Source: Toxonevra muliebris
Taxonomy: Eukaryota; Arthropoda; Insecta; Diptera; Pallopteridae
NCBI GenBank assembly: GCA_963691655.1
Contig: OY829326.1
Span: 81,089,235 to 81,153,234 of the forward strand
DNA: 64,000 bases
Direction: 5' to 3'
The translations under genes and the position numbers were made by a program. Below the pieces are notes generated by a model. It was given only the letters and a program-made list of their open reading frames with translations, ran no database searches and had not been told where the DNA came from. Below are positions 1 to 10,219 of this stretch, piece by piece; position 1 is the first letter of the stretch, and every line of letters begins with the position of its first letter.

Positions 1-1017
1 AACCATTATCACTAAAACAAAAATGAAACCCTATTTAAATTGTTGGAAGCCGATTTATACGATGATTTACACGTTGCTCACCTCACATGGTGCCTTCATT
101 AAAATGCTTCGTAAAATTCCGAACACACTTTACGAGTTTTACACATTTAAATGAAGACCCTTATTATATTTCATTACAAATTATTAAATTTTTAAATTAA
201 TAAAAATACCTCACATCATGTTTTTGTTTTATTACTTCAAATAACGATTTGAATGGTCAAATGACGTTTTCCAAAGTTGTTTTGGACGTTTTCCAAAAAA
301 AATTCTGGCAACACTGGTTGAGATTTAAGTTTAGCGGCCCAAAATTTACTAGCATACAAAATTTCAGAGCGCTCCTTCCAATTTTGTCCCGTTGTTGTAT
401 GGGTTCAAATCACTTTGGGTCGAGCCAATTTATTTTTTGACCAATCGGTGGTGCAATTTACGAATAACAACATTTGCAAAAGAATCCATTGGTTAAAAGT
501 GGATCTCAAGCCTTCGGATTTCTCAAAATAGGTAATTTTACATGCTATATTACGTGTATAAATGATCGGGTGCGTGCTATTTAGAAAGATAATTTAGAGC
601 AGTACAAGATTTTGTTTTAATGCAAGTCTTAGTGATTCTAATTTCCTGCATTAAATTCACAAAACAAAAATATCAAGGTTTTGAAAATGGTTTTTCATAC
701 GGGTCTCAGCTTTTTTTTTAATCTAATATCTGGGATGGTTTGTGTTTTTCCTTTCCATAATAAGAAACTCCTTACGGCTTTCAATTGTCATCGCCATATC
801 TCCTTTACGACTCTTAAGAAATATTCATTTAAAAAATTAATTAAATTATTTAATTACAATGTACCGAATTTATATGATTTTAGGAGTATGTTTCTTAAAA
901 AACTGAATTTAAAGCGATTTTAAACCATTTTTGAAGGTTTGTATTGAGAAAAATTATTTTGTGTTTTTAGTTTGGATTACCCAAATTAACGAACACAAGG
1001 CAAAAGTGAAACTTCTT
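1..1017. other. AT-rich sequence without recognised genes
   Basis: Only short unconvincing frames (63 and 80 codons, AT-rich, no motif). Nothing else recognised. Confidence 0.6.
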
Positions 1018-1145
1018 GTGAACTAAACGAAACACAAGCAAATAACAAGCAAATGAAATTTTTCAATCGCTAAATTTTTTACTTCATTGGTTTGTGTTTT
1101 TTAATTTCATTCGCTTGTTATTTGCTTGTGTTTCGTTTAGTTCAC
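1018..1145. repeat. Short foldback element, 43-bp arms
   Basis: The arm GTGAACTAAACGAAACACAA (continuing to AATGAAATT) at 1018-1060 is repeated inverted at 1103-1145 with one mismatch in 43 bp, separated by a 42-bp loop. A hairpin MITE or a recently formed inverted repeat; no transposase and no clear target duplication seen. Confidence 0.8.
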
Positions 1146-1833
1146 GTTTTTGCGTTGGAAAGGTTGCTGGATCATGGTATAATTGAAAAAATGGCATTTC
1201 ACCGTATTTTTTAGTTTAGGTGCATCAAAATTCAATATTTAACGCGATCATATTTTAATAATTTTTTCAAGTTAATGAATACGCGAACTTTAATGGTAAA
1301 ATCGTCCCAAACAATCCAGAAAATTCTAGCTAAGATTTTGGTCTAATCCATATAGAAATCCCCATGCCCGAGACATGAAGTTGAAATTTGTTGCATTGAA
1401 ATAGACGTAAGTCCAGATTTTGCATTCGGAAATCCGGCAGTCCAATTTTTTAAGTGCAAATACATATGTGCTCCGATAACAAAATATTGGAAATGCTTTT
1501 TACACCTTGAAAAGCCAGCAAAATACCGTTGGCCAAGTCATCAAATGTAGCTCTTCTAGTTTCTATTCCTCAAAATCAGTAATATTTGTAAAAAAAAAAA
1601 ACTAGAGCTTGATATATTGTCTGGATATTTCAAATATCCGAATAGCCAGATATTCGGTCCTAAATATCCGAATACTTCGAAATGTTCGACTAAAATTTAA
1701 ATCTGCAAATATTGAGTTTTTAGGTCATCGACCGTTTTATTTGAAATACAATTTTGTTTGTTCAATATTTTAAAAATCGAGCAAAATCAGTTGGCCTTGG
1801 GAAAATTTAAAAAAGTAAGAGTATTTTTTTTTT

Positions 1834-2113
1834 GACGACCTCAAAAGCCTAGTAGGTAGTGCACAAGACTTTCACCCGGGAGATTTCGGGTTCGATTCCC
1901 GCCTTCGTCTGGTGGTTAATTCACATAACCTTCTTACATTCACTATCCATATGAAGTGTATGAGAATTATAAGAAAGTATACACCTCTTGGAAGGTAATG
2001 GCCAAATCTCAAAGTGATATCAAGTTGCCATATCGCCGTTCAGAACCGCCGTTAAACTGTAGGTCCACCCATCATAGGCCCTTCAGGCCTAAGTGTGTCT
2101 CTAGACCTAACCT
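1834..2113 (+). mobile_element. SINE family 1, copy A
   Basis: A tRNA-derived SINE of about 280 bp. The head has an A-box-like AGCCTAGTAGGTAGTGCAC and a B box GGTTCGATTCC. The body contains AATATGAAGTGTATGAGAAT-like sequence (slightly diverged here), a CCGTTCAGAACCG block with AAACTGTAGGTCC, and a tail GGCCTAAGTGTGTCTCTAG ending in ACCTAACCTAA. The flanks AAGAGTATTTT and AAGAGTACTTT look like a diverged target-site duplication. It shares all blocks with the copies at 17857 and 30653. Confidence 0.85.
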
Positions 2114-2329
2114 AAGAGTACTTTGAAATATGTGGCTTTAATTAAAACAAACGGGACTTCAATGAAGCATTTGTAAAATGTTCACAGGAAAACACCAACA
2201 AAGAACAATATATTTGTCAAGAACTAGAGCTATAACAATAATTTTTCTGTGGTGCAGCAACTATTAGATATTCTTGTAGATTTGAACGATGTGTTATTGC
2301 TTACAACTTTAGCTTTATCTAGACCACCA

Positions 2330-2640
2330 TTATCTAAACCTCGTATATCTCAGGATCTGGCACAATCCGTATAGTTCGTACCTCTTATGTAGTATCAGAA
2401 CCTAACTCGGATAACTGAATCTATAATGGTCCGAATACTTATAAGCACTAAGATAAACTTTTGTTTTGCTTTTTATTACAAATAAAATTATGCGTGTTTA
2501 AAAATAATGTGCAATTTTTTCAAATCGATCACAAGATCCGGCACTATTCGAATAGTTCGGGTTTCAGGATACGGATCTATCTCGGATAAAATATGTATGC
2601 TTAAAAGTACTAAGTGCCATTCTTCGAAGTTTTTGGGAAA
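2330..2640 (+). repeat. Degenerate direct duplication
   Basis: Two similar blocks in direct order: CAGGATCTGGCACAATCCG with GTATAGTTCG (2352-2382) and AAGATCCGGCACTATTCG with AATAGTTCGG (2530-2560). Each is followed by a 'CTCGGATAA' motif and later CACTAAG/ACTAAG. Probably an old duplication or repeat remnant. Confidence 0.45.
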
Positions 2641-2694
2641 ATAAGGTTTTCAAGTTGTTAATCAACGCTTGTATTATAATTTTGGATTACCATA

Positions 2695-3073
2695 CACAAA
2701 AAAATCGGTTTTATTGTACACCTCTGAAAATGAACCTCGGTTTATTTTATGATGTTTCCTAAATATTTCAGTGATTACCGTTCGTGAGCTGGACCAGTTT
2801 TAAAAAATTTCTGAAAATCTCATTATTTCAAGCCTGCTAGATTGTATGTAGAACCCTAGAATTTTTCAGTATATATTAAGTATTTGTGAATTATTTTAAT
2901 TGGCCAAAGTAGTAACCATAAAAATGTTTCAGTACAAAAGTCAATTTTTAGAGGTTTTTTCAAGATGGTTCAGCTCACGAACGATAATCGCTACAACTGA
3001 AATATTTACGGAACCATCATAAAATAAACCGATTTTCCTTTTCAGGGGTGTACAACAAAAACTTTTTTTTGTG
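2695..3073. repeat. Foldback MITE, arms of about 130 bp
   Basis: Left arm from 2695 (CACAAAAAAATCGG, TTGTACACCTCTGAAAATG, GGTTTATTTTATGATG, CGTTCGTGAGCTG) is repeated inverted up to 3073. The similarity is good but imperfect, with a short spacer around 2840-2940. No target duplication recognised. Nonautonomous. Confidence 0.8.
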
Positions 3074-3641
3074 AAGCACTTTAATATACTTAAGTGTACC
3101 TACATTAATCCAAGCGTTCATCTTTAACCAGTTAATATACTAACGTTCAGTTCTGTCGTCGACAGACAGATGAACTTTAAATTCTACTATTAAATCCGAG
3201 ATTAGTTGCCAATTTGAAACTTCTTCAAAATAAAACCTTTGCCCGACCAAACAGTCATATATCGATTTGCTAGAATGCATACATACAATACATAAGTAAA
3301 TCGTAAATTACTAAGTACATTATGTGAGTTGATCTGAAATTTAAGCGAGCTAGTAGCAGTTGACTTAGTTTTCTGTATAGTGAATGATAATGGAGTTCTA
3401 GAGCAAGTATCAAATCACTGTCGCTCCCAGTGATTTCAATGGTTACTGTTGTCTGGAGTACTTTAAGCCAGCGTGTAACGGCATTGCAGTTAATACCACT
3501 CCTAACTATCATAATCCATGTGCATCCAAAGTGGGATTTCTGAGTTAAAACCCCAAATGCTATTAAAATCCCTCATAATTTACGTGACCAGATGCATATA
3601 AATCCTTAATATTGATTAAAATTGTTCTTTTTTATTTCTAA

Positions 3642-3666
3642 GTGTGTGTGTATGTGTGTGTATGAG
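3642..3666 (+). repeat. TG/TATG microsatellite
   Basis: Short run of GTGTGTGTGTATGTGTGTGT followed by ATG. CATACATA-type runs also occur near 3772, 4537-4605, 23975 and 28180. Confidence 0.8.
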
Positions 3667-4317
3667 TAAAATTTAAGCATGCACTTGGCGGAAAATTGCG
3701 ACGTAAACATGAAGAAAAAGAAGAAAACTCACGAAAGAAAGACAAAGGAGAACGTATGAAAAAAACATGTACATACATACATAAGTATTTTGTAATGAGG
3801 AAATTATGAAGGAAAGGTTTATACAATGACATGAAAATGTTCTTCTATGCTTAAAGCTAGAAGCGGCATACAAAAAATGTTGAGTATAGTAGAAAAAACA
3901 GAAACAGAAAGCAAGGCAACAAAAATAGTATAGAGCGCATTTGAAAGAGGTGGCAAAACAATGACACAGAAGGATAAACAGGCAAAGAGGCGAAATCTCG
4001 AGAGGAAGTCATCTCATGGTGGTGGTTGTTGTTGTTGTTTTTGCTGGAATGGTGCCATGCTGCCACAGAGAGCGGGAGAAGAAGTGAGACGGAAGCACAG
4101 AGAGCAATGCCGGCTGAAAATGAAAAAAAAAATATATATAAAAAAAAATGTAGCAATAGAAGCAGCAGCCACGAGTAGCAGCAAGCAACCAAGAAGCGCC
4201 GCACCAGAAAATGTTGGTAAACACAACAAGAAGCAGTCAAGGGACGGACGGAATGAATACAAAACACAAGCCAATGCTGAAGAATAAGAACAAGGATGCG
4301 TACGTAGGACGACAATG

Positions 4318-4360
4318 TTGACGAGAACGACGATGACGATGACGACGACGACGACGAGTG
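4318..4360 (+). repeat. ACG/GACGAT trinucleotide repeat
   Basis: ACGACGATGACGATGACGAC followed by more GAC units. This creates long Ser/Val/Thr-rich frames on both strands that are not taken as genes. Confidence 0.8.
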
Positions 4361-5149
4361 CTTCTCGTAGTTTACATTGTACAACGAAAAACAAAAAAGA
4401 ATCTCCAGCAAGGATAATTGTTTGTATTTTACGCTTGCATGAAAAGCTAAGCAAATCTTTTGTTGCAAATTTCTTTTTGATGCGCGCAAGCTTTCTAAAA
4501 CCTAAAGTGGAAGTCTAACAGTTCCGCACTACCTTCATACATACATAAGTACTTGTCTTGCTGGTATGTGTGCATGTGTATGCATTTGTGTATGTATGCA
4601 TGTGTTTTGTTTATTATTAAAGTCTTATGTTTTTGTAGCAGCATGTATGAAAAATGTTACATTTAAATAGATATTTTTTTGTTTTTGGTTTTTTTTATGA
4701 TTTATATGCACATGGAAAAATTATTTATTTTGAACTTATGCTTGAAGGCATTAATTACTGTACAAAATAGTTCTGCAAATGTTACATTTTGTATATTATT
4801 ATTTAGTTTATGATGCGAAAGATATACATAGTTTCCGTTGTTAACGGTGGATAGCTAGACTGGATACATAGGCAGATAATGGGCTAGTTTCTTTCATTCA
4901 AATTAGAGTTGAAGGTTAAATAAACTTATCTGTGGCGTTTAGGCGTTTTGATTTCATGTGGTAACACGTAGAAAAGTTAATTTACCAAAAATCCTAATTA
5001 AAATGACTTTAGGGACCTGATATAATGTGTTCGAAATGTGGTATCTGGGCCAGCACTAGCATCGAAAAGAAGTGACCCAGCGCCGATATTTACCGAGCAT
5101 TAGTTAATTATTAATTGTTTTTTGTTGGAACTGCAAAAATATATTTAAG

Positions 5150-5420
5150 AATGCAGCACTCAGACAAGTTTTACTTACGCTTATTGTACTATATCCTGCG
5201 TTCCCTTTTGCTATTCTTTTAATCAACCAGATTTATTTACAAACATTGAGTTGATCCTGCGGCTTCAAAGAGCTCAGGTGTTCGTTTCTTAACACTCCAG
5301 TGTCAAACATGCTTATTCTGGTTCGACAGAAATAAGGACAGACATTAAGAAAATGGTCTGTCATTTCTTAACATTCTTCCCATTCTTCTGCGTTACTTCT
5401 GGATTAATTGTAATTTTATG
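5150..5420 (-). mobile_element. 5'-truncated LINE 3' end, sibling of the 49 kb LINE
   Basis: This segment matches 49272-49510 in the same orientation: the shared blocks include CTATATCCTG.GTTCCCTTTT, GATCCTGCGG and GAGCTCAGGTGTTCGT. It therefore holds the C-terminal zinc-knuckle region and 3' UTR of that LINE, truncated at the 5' side as is usual for LINE copies. No intact frame remains. Confidence 0.75.
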
Positions 5421-5708
5421 TTGGTTTTGCCTTGAAGTAGCAGTAACTAGGGTAGCCCGATTTTGTCGGTGCTGTAGGTCGGTGATTTTGACCTACAGTG
5501 GCTCACAGTGAAAATGGTCCACCTCTGACCAAACATCTGGAACTACAAAAAATCTAGAAAACTAATATAAGTACAAAAAAAGTTAGGTGAATTCCATAAG
5601 TTCATTTTATTCAAACAATAAATACAAAAAAAAAAAAAATTATTAATTCAATTACATTTTTCATAAAAATAAACATTTAGCAAAATAGGAGAAAAATTCA
5701 TTCTATTC

Positions 5709-7448
5709 CTAATATTTTGTTGGGTATCCTTTCTGGCGAATAACTGACTTTAGTCGATTTGGAATAGATTCCACTAGCTTTTTTGTATAATCCGAACTTA
5801 TTTTATCCTATTCCTCTAAAAGGACCTTTTTTAAGCCATCTTTGCTTGAAATCTCATGTTTCCTTATTTCGGTTTCCAGTTTTTGCCACAAATTTTCAAT
5901 CATATTCAAATCTGGTGATTGGGAGGCGTTTTGATTACCCTTGGGCATCGTTGTAGCCAGGGCCGTAGGGAGGCTTTTCATTCGAAAAAAATATTCATAT
6001 CAAATTTTTATGAAACTGACTAGACTAGAGACAACAGTGGATAAATATCTTAGAGCTTTAGGAAAAATTTTGGCTTCAGAGTTTTCTTAATCTTAATCTA
6101 AAAAAATGGCCGAAAATGACAAAAAAATTCACAGAATAATCAATTTAAATTTTTTCAAATAAATATTAGTAAAAGGCGAAAGATTTATTCGACAACTGAA
6201 GAGAAGAATATATATTATTCAATGTGGTTTCTATTACATTTTTTATCGTGAAAGACATCATTTCGATAACTCATTGACTTGCCAATGAGCCCGGATGAGG
6301 TTGGCATATATTCCCTAAATTCGTGCAGTCACAGCATTGAAAGAGATCTTCCGAGGGGTGCGTTATGGGGTGCTCTGAGCAATAATGGGTTAAAAAATTA
6401 ATTACATTTTAAGATTGTGCCTTAAAACTTTGGAGCTGATCCAATAACACTCCCTGCATGCGTTTGGCGAATAAAATGGTTCCTAGTGTTTGCGAATGAA
6501 TTTTTCGTGCTGAATACGAATCTGAGATCAAAAACTTCCCATCACGGAAAGTTTAGAAAAAATGAGTTTTAAACACCTAAAAATACCGTTTTTGGCCATA
6601 ATGTGCTACAAACTTAGCACGATTTCAAGTCAAATTTATTTTTCCAATATTTTTTTATATTTGACTTTTTAGAAAGAAACCGATTAAAGTAAAAAATATT
6701 TAAAAATCGTTCAATAGATTTTATTTTGACTTTTTTCCACTGGCAATTAATATCAAAAATTAAAATAAAGTTTTTATATTTCGGAGGGGGGGGGAGGGTT
6801 AGTACTCCCAAACCCTTCCCCCTAAATACGGCCTTGGTTGTAGCAGCCATTCTCTTACAAATTCCAGCCGTATGCTACGGCTCATTGTCTTGGTAGAAAT
6901 GATAGGTGTCTTTTATTGCGAGTTTTTCGGCACTTTGTATGAGATTATTTTCCAAAATATTTAAATATTGAAATTTGTCCATAATCCCATCAACGAAATG
7001 CAATTTACCAACACCAGCAGCCGAACAAGCACCCCGAAAAAGTGAAAAAATCTTTTCCAGCGTAGCTGTGAGCAAACTACAATCGTATTTTTTTATTGTT
7101 TGGGCTAATGAAGGGTTTCTTGCGTGCAATTCTGCCATTTAGTCCATCCTTTCGAAGAACTCTCTGAATGGTCTCTGCGTTACAGTTTATTTTAAAGTAT
7201 TTTTCAACCATATCCCGTAGTTGGACCAATTTTGATTTGTTTGACAATCCACCTCTCTTGACGTTCGCTGAACAGCTTTTTTGGGCTAATTTTCAGCTTT
7301 CGCTTTTCATTTTTGAACCGGTGAATGATGTTTTCGACTGTTGTGCGTTCTTTATTAACAATTTTTGCTATCTCTCTCTCTGAGATTTTTCATTTTTATA
7401 GTGCTCAATAATTAAATTTCGCAACTCAATCGTAGTATGGCGGCCCAT
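5709..7448 (-). pseudogene. Tc1-like transposase, interrupted
   Basis: Starts at ATG 7448 (MGRHTTIELRNLI), with an N-terminal helix-turn-helix region (KSQREIAKIVNKERTTVENI). The catalytic part follows: GKLHFVDGIMDK, YFQDN-like HFYQDNEP, and after the nested insertion NASQSPDLNMIENLW with the Glu of the DDE triad. It ends RQKGYPTKY and stop at 5709. Broken by an in-frame TAG just after QDNEP, frame shifts in the N-terminal half, and an 879-bp insertion (5958-6836) in the segment between TTMPK and the upstream CKRMAA. It is nonfunctional as it stands. Confidence 0.88.
5958..6836. mobile_element. Nonautonomous hAT-like element nested in the Tc1 element
   Basis: 879 bp with ends CAGGGCCGTAGGGAGG and, inverted, CAAGGCCGTATTTAGGG. 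It is flanked by an exact 8-bp duplication GTTGTAGC (5950-5957 and 6837-6844). An 8-bp duplication and CAGGG-type ends are the hAT signature. Removing it rejoins the Tc1 transposase reading frame. There is no transposase of its own. A G-run lies near the right end. Part of its right half resembles sequence at 19.06-19.33 kb (GAATGAATTTTTCGTGC). Confidence 0.85.
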
Positions 7449-7826
7449 CTTGAAATTAAAAACTAAACAATTGAATGAAGTGATCTAGTATGTGTTCGTT
7501 TCAATACAAGAATGTGAATAAAAGTAAACAGATCAAAACAATAGAAGATTTTGAAAAAGTTCCGTTACTTATCGCTCTGCGAGGCTGGACCATTTTCACT
7601 GTGACATGCATTTTTCTCCTATTTTGCTAAATGTTTATTTTTATGAAAAATGTAATTGTTTTGTATTTATTATTTCAATAAAATGAACTTATGGAATTCA
7701 TATCACTTTTATGATATTTATATTGGTTTCCTAGATTTTTTGCAGTTCGACATGTTTGATCACAGGTGGACCATTTTCACTGTGAGCCACTGTATGACAC
7801 ATAATTATGGGAGTTGCAAACACCTG

Positions 7827-8030
7827 TTAACCAGACCAAAATCCAGACCCAGACCAGAGTCCAGACCAAAAACCATTTTAAATATCTGATCAAAATTCAC
7901 ACACAAATTCAGATGACTCTTTTGGCCAAAATTCAAAGCAAATCCAGACCTAAACTTAGATCAAAATTCAGACGAAAAATCAAGCCGAATTCAGACCAAA
8001 CTCCAAACAAAATTTAGACGGAAATTTCAG
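7827..8030 (+). repeat. Degenerate tandem repeat based on CCAGACCAAAA
   Basis: About 200 bp made of imperfect units CCAGACC-AAAAT-type (for example CCAGACCAAAATCCAGACC, TTCAGACCAAACTCC), mostly about 12 bp apart. The small open frames here are by-products. It starts directly after the Tc1 element. Confidence 0.7.
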
Positions 8031-8316
8031 AATCCGCCATTTTGTATATTTTCAAAAAAAAAACCTCATATTAAGGATTAGATTAACTATTTAACTAATG
8101 ATTTTTTTTTTCTTGGATTGATTTTAAGTGAACCAGTAAAATTTTCTAATGACCACCGCAAGGCAATACTTCAGGAATAGGGTCCAATAAAGATGGCGAT
8201 AACTTCGTCAACAATTTTACTTTTGGTCAAGTAACGATAAAACACAGTATAAGAACTCTGTATTGATAGTTTTTAAAAATAAATGTAATTAATGTAAAAC
8301 AAAATTATTTAAAATA

Positions 8317-8340
8317 CAGTATAATTCGCTTAGCTGCATC
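8317..8340 (+). repeat. Pogo-like terminal inverted repeat, solitary
   Basis: CAGTATAATTCGCTTAGCTG at 8317 follows a TA dinucleotide. From memory this resembles the terminal repeat of Drosophila pogo. No matching inverted end or transposase was found nearby, so it would be a solo end or a decayed relic. Confidence 0.4.
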
Positions 8341-8675
8341 CATTTATTTTTTAGAAAATTATATGCATTTAACCGAATTTTAGTAGTCGCTTTGTTGACG
8401 CTAATATTCGAATTAGCATTTCCACACATGTGAAAACTACACTGGCAGTGATGGAAACCACCCAAAATTTCCCATCCCTTGTTTATGCCAAAAATGGCTG
8501 CAAAGTATAAATAATAGTCGCGCCACGAAAAGCTTGAAATTTTTGGTTATTGGGGATCAAGGAGTGCCAAAAAATCTGATGCTCACATTCGACTGATGTT
8601 AGACCAATCGAGAAAATTTTAAAAGCATTGTGGGAAACGTATGCCTCGGAGATAATTCTGAAGTTCATGGACCTA

Positions 8676-8880
8676 CCCTAATTTTTAACAAAAAACATTT
8701 TCCTTGAACAGTTTTTTTTTCCTATTAGGGGTAGGGTTCAATGATGGAGGAAGGGTGTTACTAAAAAAAAATTGTATCTCATTATGATGAACAACTCTAA
8801 ATATAAAATATGTAACTATTATGACTAGTAAGTATTTTTTCTGCAGTCCTAGAAGAGCCCAACTTTCCGAATTCAGGATC
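8676..8880 (-). repeat. Degenerate copy of the 40.2 kb / 60.7 kb repeat
   Basis: Blocks TTTTTAACAAAAAACATTTTC, a T-run, GGAAGGG and AACAACT occur in the same order as in 40180-40360, with gaps. A short old fragment. Confidence 0.4.
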
Positions 8881-10031
8881 CGATTGTGCGAACCCTAAAA
8901 AATAATAACATAGCTAAGTTTCTACTCATTCAAAAGAATAGAAGTGGAAATAAATTTATGAAATCAGATATTATCTTTTTTAAAATTTTTTGGCCAAACA
9001 GTTTTTCTATTTCCACAGCTCTATTACTAGCATTTACAGATTCAAAGATAACGCAAAAATAATTTTCCACGTCGGATAACGTCTCATTGGTTTAGTAAGA
9101 TGTTCAAAGTTTAGAAGTTTTGGCCATGATTTATACTCTTCATACAATTTCTGCTGAATTTATAGAAATTTACAAGCTTTGATTTTTTTATGTGGCCTAC
9201 GAGAAATTTTTAGACCAAAGAAAATTTACATAAAATAATTGGAAATATTATTTAATTAACTTTAAGTGTATCTGTCGAGGGTTAAATAGAAGAGATACAA
9301 TATTTTTTGCATATTGTTTCTTTATTATTGATCTATAAACATTTCTATAACGGTTCAAATTAATTAGTTCAGATGAACAGAAGTGTACATAAATAAGTTT
9401 TGTTCCCTTGAAATCAATAGTGAAAACTGACGCTAAACAAAATGCTCAGCTCTTGATGTGCAACGTAAAATAAAAATTTATTGGTATATCATATTCCCAA
9501 TATTATCCCCAATAAAATAAAGCAAAACTATAAAAATAATATTGAAAACAATAATTACATAAAAGATTTTATGAAAACTTTGCTAGAGCCTCATAATCTG
9601 TACACGTCTGTGTTTCACCTGTATGTAAATTAACCCAAATTGTTTATGTCATAATTATCATTAAACGTAGTGTTTCATTATTTTATTCCATTAATTCAAT
9701 TGCTGTTCAGTCTTCAATTAATTTAACTATTTTCTTCGGAAATTTAAACTGAAGCCTTTTTTCTATAATAGCATGTTGTATTTTGTATTTTATTCAATGT
9801 TTTCTATTTTTTCAATACTCTTTACTATTTTTTCTACCCTTAAAAACATTAAACCGTATTGTATTTTTAGCGCAAGGTAAAAAAATGTTGTTGAACTCAT
9901 ATACAGTCAACGCTCGAAACCGTGAACTAATAAAAGCCAAGGGTGTGCAATTTGCGACAGAAGCAAACTTCTTTAAAATGAAAACTATACCCAATAGCGT
10001 AAAAATTAAAATTTTATTGGTAAAATAACTT

Positions 10032-10110
10032 AGAGGCCGTTCACATATTACATAACGCATATTTTATTTTTGACCAATTTTGACCACTCCCCCTGGTCGT
10101 AACACATCGT
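10032..10110 (+). repeat. Element end similar to 21.97-22.06 kb
   Basis: GAGGCCGTTCACATATTACA then TAACGCATA, followed by CACTCCCCCTGGTCG. It matches the inverted end at 22038-22062. The other terminus was not found. Confidence 0.4.
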
Positions 10111-10219
10111 AAGAACAATTTTAGCAATGATTTTCAAATTTAGCGGGAAAAAATCCATAAAAGAGCGACGTTTCATCAAATGTATATGAAAAGAATTTCA
10201 TTTTATAAGCAAGTGTAAT

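Larger units (their letters stand above)
3074..5149. other. Noncoding stretch with low-complexity runs
   Basis: Microsatellites and purine-rich sequence; 4020-4300 has GTTGTTGTTG and AGCAGCAG runs. Overlapping long frames on both strands result from base composition. It could be intron or UTR of a gene outside the window. Confidence 0.5.
5496..7792 (-). mobile_element. Tc1-like transposon with long terminal inverted repeats
   Basis: 2297 bp bounded by TA dinucleotides. The ends are inverted copies starting CAGTGGCTCACAGTGAAAAT and continuing GGTCCACCT; the inverted similarity runs about 200 bp into each end (5496-5700 and 7590-7792). CAGTG ends plus TA duplication are typical of Tc1 elements. 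An extra inner copy of the outer motif (TGGACCATTTTCACTGTGA, near 7588) gives an IR/DR-type layout. It contains a broken transposase on the minus strand and a nested hAT-like element. Confidence 0.93.
7793..10219. other. Intergenic, mostly old repeat debris
   Basis: Holds the CCAGACC repeat, the solitary pogo-like end and a decayed repeat (listed separately). The 81-codon frame at 9783-10028 has no recognised motif. Confidence 0.5.

Noticed and set aside
1850..1910. tRNA gene
   Set aside because: A-box and B-box motifs are present but the sequence does not fold into a proper tRNA and is repeated at 17.86 and 30.65 kb with a common body; it is a SINE head.
3857..4489. Long reverse-strand open frames (210 and 146 codons)
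   Set aside because: They overlap each other in different frames, are driven by GTT/GAC and A-rich runs, and show no domain; plus-strand frames are equally long.
9783..10028. 81-codon plus-strand frame
   Set aside because: No motif, overlapped by an equal reverse frame, no splice or promoter context.
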